From the NCBI GenBank assembly GCA_036874045.1, contig JAZBRI010000009.1, positions 2,046,001 through 2,110,000 of the forward strand: 64,000 nt of DNA, read 5' to 3'. Made by a program: the position numbers and the translations under genes. This DNA is from Cymodocea nodosa. Taxonomy: Eukaryota > Streptophyta > Magnoliopsida > Alismatales > Cymodoceaceae. Positions 11,041 to 22,795 of the stretch are shown here, piece after piece (positions within the stretch are counted from its first letter, which is position 1; the number at the start of each line of letters is the position of its first letter). Below the pieces are notes generated by a model, which was given only the letters and a program-made list of their open reading frames with translations, was not told where the DNA came from and did no database searches.

Positions 11041-11868
11041 TGTTGAGTATTTTGTTTTGATGATGTGTGCTGAATGAAAATAATCATATTTGCTCAATTA
11101 CTATTACTTGTGAAAAGAAATTAAAATCATCAATTAATACATAAAAAGCTTACTAATTTAAATAGTTGTCTGTATTGGATCTGAAATTATACTAAGTTAA
11201 TAACTAGTCATTTCGTTGCATTAATTTCTCATTTAACTAAATGTTAAGTTAACGTGTGTTTTCATTGAAAAGCATGATATGTTTTAAAGTTATATTTTCT
11301 GTATCATGGACAGTGCACGTTTAGACAACTCGTTAAGTTAGAGTTTTATTCGTATAGAGGTCATGTGAGAACTCGTTAAGTTAGAGGCTTAAAAGTTAAA
11401 ATAGGTCACGTGAGAACTCGTTAAGTTAGTGAGTAAAAGAAGAGACGAACTCGTTAAGTTAGTGTTGTACACGTGGTGAAATTATAAGTTACAAATGTTA
11501 TATTGTATCACGTGAGGTGTACATGTTTAACTCGTTAAGTTAACATAACTAAACGCATTGAGTTGCTATATTGAACACTAAGGCAATGCGTTAGGTTAGC
11601 GTTAAAAAACTTAAGTTGTTATTTTTGCATGTGGTAAAATTCTTATTATAAAAACATTTGTTTATTACTCGTTCGTTGAGTCATCTGTAACACAACAGAG
11701 ATGGTTCGTTGAGTTAGCGTAACACCACAGAAATAGTTTGTTGAGTTAGCTACAGTACTTGTCACGTGAGTTGGCACATGAAGAACTCGTTAAGTTAGAA
11801 AAGTTAAGTTATATATATACTTGTGTTACTCATTTAGTTAACATTAAAGTAACGACTTCTTATTATAC
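11041..11868 (+). mobile_element. 3' LTR of element 1, truncated
   Basis: It starts TGTTGAGTATTTTG directly after the polypurine tract. It matches the 5' LTR from its base 1 (here 11542) up to TATTATAC at 11868, then changes abruptly to Athila-type sequence. About half the LTR is lost. Its U3 holds repeated GTCA(C/T)GTGAGAACTCGTTAAGTTAG units near 11350 and 11405, with G-box-like CACGTG cores. Confidence 0.88.
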
Positions 11869-12120
11869 CATAACTCCACGAACTAAGTCCGTTGTGTTAA
11901 CTATAACTCAACAAAGTGCTTAACTGAACACATAAACTCCAATATAAAAATCAGAATAGTACACAATTCTTACTCAATCTCTATGGGATTGACTTGTACT
12001 TGCACACAAATACAATATACATTGTGCACTTGCAATAAAAATACAAATTGGACTTAATGTCTAATTTGCGTGAAAGGTTGTTTATTTACTTCTACAAGAA
12101 TTTATTAATATAAGCATAAA
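11869..12120 (+). mobile_element. Athila-type LTR tail fragment
   Basis: It matches 50440-50700, the end of the solo LTR, including CTGTACTTGCA-like and TGCACTTG blocks and TTTATTAATATAAGCATAAAAA. Its left edge is the break in the copia LTR; its right edge meets an inverted relative. Confidence 0.7.
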
Positions 12121-12831
12121 AAGAATCAATACAAATGTGTATTTATATTTTCTTTCAGAAGTAAATAAACAATTTTCTCAAATTAGATATTACATCTAAT
12201 TTGTAATTAACTGCAAGTGCACAGTGTCTATTACATAAATGTGCAAGTACAAGTCGATCCTATAGGGACTGAGTAAAAAATTTAGACTATTTTGATTTTT
12301 ATAGTTAGAGGTTTTTGTGTGTTGAATTACACACTCCGTTGAATTACATTTAACTCAACGAACTTAGTTTGTTGAGTTATAGGTAACTCAACGGGCTAAC
12401 CTTGTGGACTTAACTCCACGAGCCTCACTAGTAACTTCAAATTAAAATTGCTATCCATAGAAGAATTCAACCATCCATTAAGCAGTTTCACAGAATGTAC
12501 GTGAATAACATTACGAGGGTTAGTAAACTTACTTGAATGACATTATGAGGGTCCATAAACTTACCTTAGTAACTTTATGAGGGTCCATAAACTTACTTAA
12601 ATAACTTTACAAGCTTTCGTAAACTTCTATAAAACCATACGTACTATGCTTTCAATCCTTCTGAAATGATATTTAATTAACGCTAATTCCTTGAAATTAT
12701 GCATATTCTGTATTTAAGGCATGTAATTGTATATTTGCAACATAATGGCTTAATTCTTATATGATAAGCTAAATATTATGCAATTAATCATTCATTAACC
12801 ACTAATATTATGCACTTTTTCATTCTAAACA
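12121..12831 (-). mobile_element. Short Athila-type LTR, inverted
   Basis: On the minus strand it begins TGTTTAGAATGAAAAAGTGC (at 12831), as do the LTRs at 25368 and 48491, and ends with the GTACTTGCAC/TGCACTTGCAG blocks. It is ~710 bp against ~1400-2230 for the others, so U3 is shortened or different. U3 holds near-tandem ATGAGGGTCCATAAACTTAC units (12540-12600). No clear target duplication is seen. Confidence 0.7.
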
Positions 12832-13187
12832 TTATTTTAAATAGAAAAATATTACCTAGAAGAATGCATGAAATTGTTTCAAGCACTATGCTTGAAGTCA
12901 AGTTAAATGAATTAATAATAATAATAAAAGAGTTATCATTAAATCAAAAACTAACAAAACAAAATGCAAATATAAATGACTTAGATATTATATATGCTAG
13001 AAATCAAAGAGATAATTTTAGAAATTCTTATAATTCTAATTGGAGAAATCACCCAAATTTATCTTAGAGAAACAATTTCCAAGGAGGAGAAAATATAAAT
13101 GATAAGAATCAAAATTATGAAGCATTAATTGAACAAGGGACTAGAATAGATAAATTGGAAAAAGTAATTCAACACTTGAACAAATAA
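12832..13187 (+). pseudogene. gag: Athila/Tat-type gag fragment
   Basis: One frame, broken by TAG at 13065 (probably TGG), contains YNSNWRNHPNLS followed by RNNFQGG. This is a signature of the region behind the zinc knuckle in Athila/Tat Gag proteins. It ends with a Lys/Glu-rich helix and TAA at 13185. There is no capsid or zinc knuckle, so it is a short remnant. Whether it belongs with the adjacent inverted LTR is unclear because the orientations differ. Confidence 0.6.
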
Positions 13188-13637
13188 TGTTCTTATCTAT
13201 TAATATGGTTATATTTTGATGAGTGACAAAATGATATTTTAAGTATGCTAAATGTTGAATTTTATCTAAGTATATAATTTTATAGAAACTCGTATAGTTA
13301 TAATGACAATTTGATGGATAGTCATAGAGTTATAAAGTTACCATTATAAGTTATAAGTCTTAACCTTGTAAAGTTATAACTTTAACATTACGGATCTTCG
13401 TAAACTAATGATTTATAGAATCCGTAAAGTTATAAGGATAACTTGACGGACCTTCGTAAGGTTATCTCTAAAGGGGTTCGTAAAGTTATAAGTCTAGTAT
13501 AGGTAGTTTTTAAAATGATAAAGAATTATACTTTACATGTGTCAACTTGTAAGAGTCCATAAAGTTAAGGAAATAAGTTTACGAAAGTTCGTAATGTTCT
13601 GCTATGCATAAGCTCGTAAAGTTATGGGCATAACTGT
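13188..13637 (+). repeat. LTR-like fragment with CGTAAAGTTATAA motif array
   Basis: It starts TGTTCTTATCTATT with a TTTTGATGAGTGACAAAATG stretch like a copia LTR start. Many variants of (T)CGTAAAGTTATAAG follow, on both strands (13300-13630). It is cut by the family-B LTR at 13638. There is no coding potential. Confidence 0.5.
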
Positions 13638-14941
13638 TGTAGGATCGTTATATCACAAGAGGGGGGGAGGTGAATTGTGTCTTTAGTAATTACAATTACC
13701 AGCGGATAAAACAAGAGCACAAAACACTCATAAATAAAATTTTATTATTTATAAACTTTAAAGAAATAATTTACAATATCTTTTCAGCTCAATTCCCTTC
13801 TTATCGATTTTGATACAGTAATGTCCAATATACAATTCAAATAGAAAATGAAGTCTTTATTCAAAGCTAATTTCGAATTGTATAAAACCTGATCTTTATG
13901 CACGTAGGTTCTTTTCCTTCTTTTTGCTCAGCTTCTATATCTCTTCTTCTCTAGTTGTCGAATTTCCAAACTTCTTGCATTTGCAGCTCCTTTTTCTGAA
14001 ATTGCTTGGAATTTCGAACTTCTTCTGATGTTGGAGAATTTTCTAGATTTGATATGCAGTTGAATATTCAAACTTGATATTTGAGATTTGGGATTGAATA
14101 TTCAAACTTGATCTTTCAGTTTGTGATTGGGGATTAGGATCAGGATAATTGTAATGTAGCTCATACTCTTTATTAGTAGTTGAACTCTGACTTCACGTTC
14201 AGCATGTTCATCCACTTAATCCATAATCCACGCACTAATTTCAATTTCAAATTATCCATAATTTCCACTATCTTTTTAAATTTCCACTATGTCCACTATC
14301 ATTTTGAAATTTTCACTTTCTTCACTATCATTTTGAATTTCCATGATTTCCACTCGTAGATTCACTGAAACTTTATTTTCCTGGAGATTTGTAGAATATC
14401 TTCTAAGTCACTGCTTTAATCAAACACTTATCATTTAAGTCCTATAAAAACTCGAACACTTATCTATAACTCTTTGAGTTTTTGCACTTGCAAAACACAT
14501 GACTGAACAAAGAAAACTTATATGTTTGTTAGTCATTTTACAAAACTCGAACAGTTATCTATCCATGCATATAAAAATTCAAACAGTTATCTAACTCTTC
14601 AATTTTCATTACCAAACGCACATGGAAAACACATGACAACTTAAAACATTAAAAACACATGTATAGATAACTTAACTATATGAGTTTTTAACATAACTCT
14701 TCGACTAAATCGAAATGTTAACTATCCAAAAATTTAACTGTTTGAAAATCTAACTATTTGAAAATTAGTATTTAAATGGAAAGGTAGGCTCATGAAGTTA
14801 ACTTAAGTTCACGAGGTTAGTCTGTTGAGTTAACCATAACTCAACGAACTAAATTACATAACTATTATACTTAGAAAATATTATTTAAACTTATTTAAAA
14901 ATGTTAATAAAGCATTTATCATCAAAATAAAATCCCTAACA
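13638..14941 (-). mobile_element. 3' LTR of copia family B
   Basis: On the plus strand it runs from TGTAGGATCGTTATATCACA to CCCTAACA (1304 bp), followed by a polypurine tract in the minus orientation. It matches the solo LTR at 56239-57474. U3 contains hairpin pairs of the ACTCGAACAGTTATC...AACTCTTCGAGT type (14440-14790). Confidence 0.85.
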
Positions 14942-15244
14942 ATCTCCTCCTTTTTGATGATGTCAAAACTTAATAAGTCAAAAAATCTATCTTCTCCCCC
15001 TTTTTGGCATTATAAGAAAGTCAATAAAATGTAAGGAAGAAAAATTTGCTAAGTATATATCGTTCGAAAAGAAATTTTTTTTTTTTTGAAACATGCATAA
15101 CTTTCGTGGATAAGAATAAATTGTTTAAATAAAATTGTTTGAAACAAAAATTGTCAAAAACAAGTGTATGACATTAAATGTAGTAAACAGTTTACACAAT
15201 GCAATTTTTTTACATAAGTAATTTTCGGTAACAAATTACAATGA
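14942..15244 (-). other. Family-B 3' noncoding region with paired polypurine tracts
   Basis: Minus-strand purine runs lie at 14942-14955 (next to the LTR) and about 14992-15005, each followed by TGATGAT or TGCCA text as in family A. A T-run lies at 15076-15087. No frame is seen. Confidence 0.65.
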
Positions 15245-16950
15245 ATAAATCATGTAATACATAATTTGTATAATCACAAGCCATTTTGTCTTCGAAAAAT
15301 ATTTAGCAAAGTATTTGAAATTTGTCTTGCAATTTCTATACTTACTCTATTGATCTAATCAATTATTACTTGATCTAAATTTGAATGTGAAACTTGTGAC
15401 GGTTGCTATAAAAATTCTATATTTATGTCTGTATGTGTATCTATATGTATATTTGTATTTATATCTGTATGTATATATGTATGTTGTTCATGTACTGTAT
15501 ATTGCTGTTGTTCTGAAAACTATGTCGACTATTGTTGTTACTACTGTGACTAAGTTTGTCGATCCTATTGTTGTTATTGCTGTCGAATTACAAGTGTATT
15601 TGTTTCTTAGTATTTTTGTAGTTCTTTTGTAGAGAAATATCTTGACTTTAATCTTTTATATGGCCAAGGTGTAATACCTGTTTAACTTGCCACAATTCTT
15701 AAAAGTGTATCATCATAAAATAATTTACTCTACAAGTTTAAAATATGATAAACAAAAATATCATACCAATTCACCTGTATATGGTTAATCAATGCATATG
15801 TAGCATAAAGACAGCATCTGCCAACCTCTACACCATGACCAAACCTCTAAAATAATGAAGCATGTAGTATTTTTGCAATAAAACGTGATTGGCCATTTAA
15901 ATCATTTAGTAACCTCATTTGATTGTTGGCAATTGGATCTTTGACTAAACTTTTAATGTCTATTCCCAATTGATAAACTTGTTTTCTTTCTGATAATTTA
16001 ACTCCTTCATTTTTCAGACCAAGTACTTGATAAAGTAATTCTGAAGTTAAATTTATATCGAATTCTTGTATATTTGAAATAGGAATACCTTCTTCCACTG
16101 TTAAGTTTAAGTAGAAACAACTTACAAGTTTTGGTATAACAAGATGGCCTAGCTATTGTGGAAGTAGAGTCAACAAGCCTTGAAATTCAAACATTTCTTG
16201 TATATGTGTCATCCCTTCAAACTTAACTGGTCTTGAATATAATACTGTAAAAGTTTTACATATTTGAAATTTTTCATAGTAGGAGTTATTTTTGAACCAT
16301 AATAATGTATTATCGTCTAAATTCTATTCAGGATTATGTATTTTCTTGTCATGATTTTCTGACCTAGGACTTGTTTCAATATTATCAGTAGCATCTATAT
16401 TTTCAGATCTTCCAAAACTGGTGGAATTTCTATCAAAGCTAGTATAAATGTCTGAAATATCTGTTATTATCGTATCAATAATCTGCAGAGTTTCCTCTAT
16501 TTGATCTTCATGAAACATATCAATAACTAATATATGTATATCAATATCAACAATCTGTGTACTCCTCTATCTGTCAACAACATTTATTTCTATAATTGGT
16601 CTCTACAACAACTGTCTCTATATGAAAGAATGTTCTGTATCTATTTGTGTAATAGAGTCATTTTGTAATTTTGAAATTTCTATAATTGAGACATTAGCAA
16701 TGTCATATTCTATTTGTTACTGTGTAGTTTGCTGATGATATAAATTTATCAACAAATATACTATATATTGTAATAGACATAACCACATGTATAAAATGTA
16801 GCATAAGCAACTATACCAAAAATCAAAAATCTCTATCCGAAATACAGCAAGAGGAAAAATATCTATACATTCCTCTTCAGATGAAATATCTTCAAAATTC
16901 ATAGACTCAGTGTCTATGTCATCAAGAATGTCATCAAAATTGATATTATC
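15245..16950 (-). pseudogene. aORF of copia family B, decayed
   Basis: The minus strand keeps the same order as the element 1 aORF. There is an acidic Asp/Glu/Ser region (16900-16324), and then the globular part with FEFQGLL, LLYQVLGLKNEGVKL and SRFIAKILHASLF (16250-15847). This continues as GHGVEVGR and LYATYAL, followed by a decayed Gln/Thr/Tyr-rich stretch (15630-15400) and a C-terminal ARQISNTLLNIFRRQNGL helix. Several stops break it. The N-terminus was removed when element 2 inserted at 16979. Identity with family A is clearly lower than among elements 1-3, so the protein family predates the split of A and B. Confidence 0.65.
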
Positions 16951-16978
16951 TATAGGATCGAATGGCTACACAAAAGCT
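16951..16978. repeat. 28-bp copy of the copia-A LTR end beside the real LTR
   Basis: TATAGGATCGAATGGCTACA plus CAAAAGCT resembles the LTR terminus (TGTAGGATCGAATGGCTACA) and directly precedes the element 2 LTR. It may be the relic of an earlier insertion at the same site or an aberrant end copied on integration. Confidence 0.5.
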
Positions 16979-18493
16979 TGTAGGATCGAATAGCTACACA
17001 AGAGGGGGGTGAATTGTGTTCTTCAACATATTTGACTATAATGGAAAATTCAAAAAATTAAAAACAAGTCGAAACACTGTTTTAATCAAATCATTTTATT
17101 CAAGGTTTCAATTACAATATACAATTCAATTCTCCTCAGAAATTGTAGATGCAATTATATAACGATATCATATTTCATCTAATCAATTTCATAACTACAA
17201 ATAGAGAAAACTAATTTATGGAATTTAAAACATTTCTCCCTGTTTGAGATTTTTCTTCTTCTGCAATTCTTTAGTGACAAATATCTGACTTTCTCTGATT
17301 CATCGAATTTTCTTTTTTCTGATACTTTAGATCTTTAGTGACATAAATTTGACTTTTTCTACTTTATTGAATTTTCTTCCATCTGAGAGCTTTTCCTCGA
17401 AGAGGTATTTTTGATCCCTAAAAATATATTTCATTTGGTGTGCAAGGATAATTGATCAACGAGAATTCTATACCTTTTATACTATATATTCACTTCATGC
17501 ATATCCTCCACGTTCAATCACTATCAGTTTTCCACTCTTCACGTCTTCTCATTTTCCTTCATCGAAATACACACGTTCTGACCAACGTTTTCCTTTCGAA
17601 TTTTCTCTAATCATCAATCCTGGATCTTTGAAAAATTTCCTACAAAATAAACTTTCTCGTCCAAAAATTTTCATCAAGTGTAATAACAAGTCGTTGTGTT
17701 AATGTTAACTAAACGAGTAAAAGAAGTATATTTATAACTTAACGTATCTAACTCAATGAGTTCATCATGTGCCAAATCACATGACAATAACTGTAGCTAA
17801 CTTAACGAACTAAGTCCATTTTGTTACTGATCACTCAACGAACCAGTAATAAAGAAATGTTTTTACAATAAGGTATTTACCACGTGCAATAAAAATAACT
17901 TTAAGTTTATAATGCTTACCTAACGTGTTGCCTTAATATTCAATATAGCAACTCAGCGTGTGCAGCTAATGTAGTAATATTAACTTAACAAGTTAAACAT
18001 GTGCAACTCACATGATACAATATAACATTCGTAAATTTTAATTTCACCACGTGCACAATACTAACTTAACGAGTTCGTCTCTTCCTTTTGCTCTTTTACT
18101 CACTAACTTAACAAGTTCTCATGTGACCTATTTTAACCTTTAAGCCTATAACTCAATGAGTTCTCACGTGACCTTTTTACAAATAACACACTAACTTAAT
18201 GAATTGTCTTTAACGTGCACTGTACATAATACAGAAAATATAACTTTAAAACATATCGTGATTTATGATAAAAACACACATTAACTTAACGTTTAGTTAA
18301 ATGAAAAGTTAGTATAACCTAACAACTAGTTATTTAACTTAGTATAATCTCAGATCCATTACAGACAATTATTTATATTAGTATACTTTTTCTATATTAA
18401 TTGATGTTCTTAATTTACTTTCACAAACAATAGTAATTGAGTAAATATGATTACATTTGTTTAGCACACATCATCAAAACAAAATACTCAACA
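16979..18493 (-). mobile_element. 3' LTR of element 2
   Basis: Runs from TGTAGGATCGAATAGCTACA to AATACTCAACA, 1515 bp. An inverted TATA box lies near 17470. U3 (17700-18300) shows the (T)AACTCAACG / CGAACTAAGTC hairpin motifs and CACGTG-like cores. The LTR abuts a minus-strand polypurine tract. Confidence 0.88.
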
Positions 18494-18939
18494 ATCTCCC
18501 CCTTTTTGATGATGACAAAAATCATATTAAGCTAATTATGAAATATGTTTTACTCAATAAAGCACCTCCATTGGGTTAAGTTTTAATTCAACAAACAATT
18601 TTGTTGACTTAAGTTCACTTAAGCTTATTTCTGTTGTTTGTGTAAAAGTCACCTCTTAGAAGTAAAACTTCCAAAAAGAAATCAATAACCACAGAATCAT
18701 CTCCCTTTTTTTTAATATATGCATTTAAACTCATAATCATCTCCCACTTTTTGTCATTAATCAAAAAGATGATTACACAGAATAAAAATTCAAGAGACAC
18801 ATTTATAGCTAAACTTTCTATAAACATTAATAAGAATGAAATCATTTACAGTAAAATGTATTGTTCAAATAATCAAACAATAAATACAAACATTACTTTT
18901 TCTATTCAGAAACAAGTAAACAGACAAATGACAATACAT
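18494..18939 (-). other. Element 2 polypurine tract and 3' noncoding region
   Basis: The minus-strand run AAAAAGGGGGAGAT abuts the LTR (18494-18507). A degenerate second tract, AAAAAGTGGGAGAT, lies at 18739-18752. Short plus-strand frames here are shadows. Confidence 0.7.
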
Positions 18940-21203
18940 TTATCTATACGTCCTAATTATATCAGTAATAGCATTACAAATTTTATCACTTAGATGCCTA
19001 AAATCATTTCTAATGTCATTCAGCACTGCATCTAAGTTAGGATGTAGATCGTGTTGCTGTTGTACTTGATCTAAATAGTTTTGCTATTGTGGTTGGTGTT
19101 ATGTAATGTCAGGTTGTTGTTGTTGTTGTTGTTGTTGTTGTTGCATTGACTGATATTTTTGCAAATCTTTGATACTGAAAGCTCTCATGCCTTTAGTTTC
19201 AAAAGGCCAGCCAAATAAAGTTAATTGGTTTGCAAGAATTCAACATACAGCATCACCAAAAAATAACTTTGAACTCATAAGCTATAGTTGAGAAATGAAA
19301 ACATCAAACCAATTGATTTGAATTCTGTTCAGGAGGCCATAAGTTGCATATAAACAACTTCTCCTGACTTCCAGATTATGTCCAACTCTCTGAAATAAAT
19401 TGGCATGCAAAATATTTGCAATAAACCTTACCTCTACATTCAGATTTTCCATTAATCTCATTTCAGAATATACATCTGGAATTTGTGATAAAGATTAAAT
19501 GTCCCATTCTAGCTATTTAACAATGTCAAATTTGTTAGTAATAACAACACCTTCATTTCTTAATCTTAAAACTTCAAAAATCAATTCAAGACATAAAGTA
19601 AACTCCTGTTGATGTATTTGAGTTGTCAACATATTGTCATTCTTGACCAGATTGCTATAAAAAGTTGTAATAAGCTCTTTATATTACTTTCATTTTGTTC
19701 CAACTGGCAAGAATTGCATTAAGCCTTGAAACTCAAATAGATCTCTTATTTGTAGTAAACTTCGAAATTTTATTGGTCGAGTATGCAGAATCTGACATGT
19801 AATCAAATTATTGTATTTTTGCAATGCTTCCTCAGATCTAAAATAAATTGAATTTCCTTGAATTTGTAGTATTCTATACAAAGAAGGTGATACCTGAAGC
19901 CTTGATTCAGAATTTAATTCATCTTCAGGAACCTCTTCTTCGAAATGAATGTCATTGTGTTCCTCTATCAAAAGATTTTCTTGAAGCTACTTAGGTAAGC
20001 TTGATTTTTCAGCTTTAACAGAATCAGGAACATTTTCAATATCCGCCACATTCATAAGTTCAATTTCTATAGAAAATTCAGAGTTCAAATTTTCCACAAA
20101 TTCATCAGCCTATGTATTTGTCTGTATTTTGCATTTTCTTCAATAGATATTTTCATTTGTACATGCTGTGAATTCTCAGACTCTGGTTCTATAGATTCTA
20201 AAATAGGCTGATCAACATTAAGCTCTTCTGGAGTCTTATCTTTTTCAATAGCTACCACTCTAGACAATTCAACCTCTGAACTAGTTACTGCCTCAATATT
20301 TTCAAGTACATCTACAATAACTTGTTCAATATCAGTTGCTTGATGCTTTGATTGTTCAATTTCCTTATCATCAGGGCTTGAAACTATCAAAAAACTTGAA
20401 CTTATTTGTTTCTCTGATTTCTTTTCAAGTTTTCTAGAAAAAGAGAATAAAGTCTCATCATTATCAGTTTCAGTGTGTTCTGAACTGATGAGCTTGTCAG
20501 ATGCACTGTAAGGTACAATGTCTAGACATACATTGTCCTTAGGAATTAAATCATCATCTAATTTTTCTTTTTCAACAACATTTGTTTCCTTAGAAACAAT
20601 TTTTTTGACTCTTCGTCTCTTGTAACAAGTCAACTGTTCTTCTGCTATTGTTGTTGTTTTCTTCTGAATCTGTTCCATAAAAGTTTTCTATTTTAATTCT
20701 TCAAAGGCACTTTCTATAGCTATTGCCTTTTGAAGACTGTCAACTTTTCTTTGATCAACAACAATATTTGTTTGTTTTTCCTTTGAAAACAAAAGTGTAG
20801 GTATAATAGAATCATGTTCTTCCTCAAATGATTGTAGTCTTGTTCCATTGATAGGTGTTTGAGAAAATCTATTAGATAAACCTACTCCTTTTTCTAAGTA
20901 TTTAGCATATTGTTCCAAAAATGCTATCTACGCACATTTCATGCGATATTCACTATCAAATTTACTTCTTATACCCATATATTGTATACTATCAGCTGTA
21001 TTGTGAAGTTCTTGTCTAACTTCATCTAGTATTTCTTTAGAAAAGAAATGGTCGCTATATATTTGAGCTAACATTTTATCAACTTGAAAAATCTTTTTAA
21101 ACCACGCACGTGGAACATCATCTACATCTATTTCTTTGCCTTTGGCATTTCCTCTACCTCTTCCTTTTCCTTTGCCACGCCCTTTGTTGAACTTGGAAAA
21201 CAT
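18940..21203 (-). pseudogene. aORF of element 2
   Basis: The minus-strand ATG at 21203 gives a basic start (GKGKGRGRGNAKGKEI) and then FKKIFQVDKML. The acidic middle follows (20678-20085), then the globular region (19971-19160) with FRSEEALQKYNN, GLMQFLPVGTKWK and FIANILHANLFQRVGHN. A pure CAA-encoded Gln run of about ten (19111-19142, seen as GTT repeats) precedes the C-terminal helix ending DIIRTYR and TAA at 18940. Stops at about 20927, 20685 and 19972 break it; some correspond to CAG codons in sister copies. There is no membrane segment. Function is unknown. Confidence 0.7.
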
Positions 21204-22795
21204 CGTCGCAAGTTGTAATAGGAACAAACAAGAAAGATTTTTAGAAAGATGTTTACAAGATAACCTAAGTTTTTGTGTAATAAGTGTTTAAATAGGGTTT
21301 CTGTAGAATAACTTAAACAAGTCTATACATTAGGTTTGAGTTTTAAATGAATATTGAATAAAGTTTATTCAATTGAGGTACCCGAAAAATTTAAGTATAA
21401 TGCATTGAGTTACCTAACCTAACGAGTAAAACACTATCTAGAGATAGTTTTACACATTACCTTACATAACATAACGTCTAATTAGTATACTTAAAAAAAA
21501 ATTCGAATGTTTTCAACTGAAAGCTTTCGAAAACAACATACAAGCTAGAAGTAACTTAAATAACCATTATCTTGAGAACATTGTAAACTATTCTAATATT
21601 CCTTTTTATGAACCTAAAATAGTTTGTTTGTCTATTAAATTGTTTCATCAAGATCTTAAGAGGACTAAACTCAGATTAACTAAGATCTATATTCTAAATG
21701 ATATTAATCTATTTTTGACATTGTAATTCCTCCCCTACAAATATACTTCAAATATATTCAATAACATACAAAATATACTTGTATAAAAATAGATGTTACT
21801 TATAACTATACTTTAAATTTCTTTTCAGAAATATTCTGTTATCCTGAATTCATCAAGAATGATTTCCAGAATCAACTCCAACCATATATGAATCAAAACA
21901 TAACTTTAAACTTAATATGATTAACTCAAGGAGAATAAAGGAATATAACTCAAATAAGCATTTTCAAAAGTACTAATTTTGATTCAACAAATCAATAGTC
22001 ATATTGATAGAAACCATATTCGATTCAAAGATATCCATAATTAATGAAACAACTTTTATCTTTTCAAAACAGTAAATATTGATAAGTTTCTTTAAAAGTT
22101 AGTTTGAAAAGCTTGAATTATACAAGAGCTTTCTAATGTACCTGTGAAATGAGCTTTCAATCAACAATCCTAAGTCCGATTAAGACCATAGGTTGCCAGA
22201 TTTAAAGAATCATATTTCAGGACAACAATCCTTACATACCTATCTGTTCAAGTACAAAAGGCTCGTGATCAAACTAATCAATAAACTCTCAAAGATTTTC
22301 ACTTTGTAAGCATTTTATATTTTAAGCACAATATTTATGTATTTCATTAATACAGATGCAATAAAACACAAATCTCATACAATTTTTACATCTATGATTT
22401 TACTAAAAATATGAATCAATTTCAATAAGCTTCTACTTTTGCTTAGTAGTTTAATATGATGTACATATAAATTATTCTACAAGTTTAATCAATCAAGTCA
22501 AACTCATTCTTGATCATATGCACTTTCATTGATCTACAGAAAATACTTAATCAAAATTTCAGGATTTCAGAGGAATTTAATGTTTTTCATTGACATTGCC
22601 ATTGAAAATTTTGAAAAATCATTAAACTTAGAAAAATAAGTAAAATGAATAAGATACTACAATAATGTTATAGTAAAATGCATAGTATCTTATATAGCAG
22701 TTTAGATATTATTTAGATATTTATGATAAGTATATACTATCTATGAGGTAAACAACATCATCAACAATATTTATCTTTTGTGGAGTTTAAGCATT
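21204..22795 (-). other. Element 2 spacer between pol and aORF
   Basis: Colinear with element 1 6659-8241. The conserved purine motif is at 21728-21737 (minus AGGGGAGGAA). No frame is seen. Confidence 0.6.

Noticed and set aside
15381..15632. Plus-strand frame rich in Tyr, Leu and Val, looking like a membrane protein
   Set aside because: It is the reverse of the decayed Gln/Thr/Tyr-rich stretch of the family-B aORF; its hydrophobicity comes from the complement of CAA/ATA codons.
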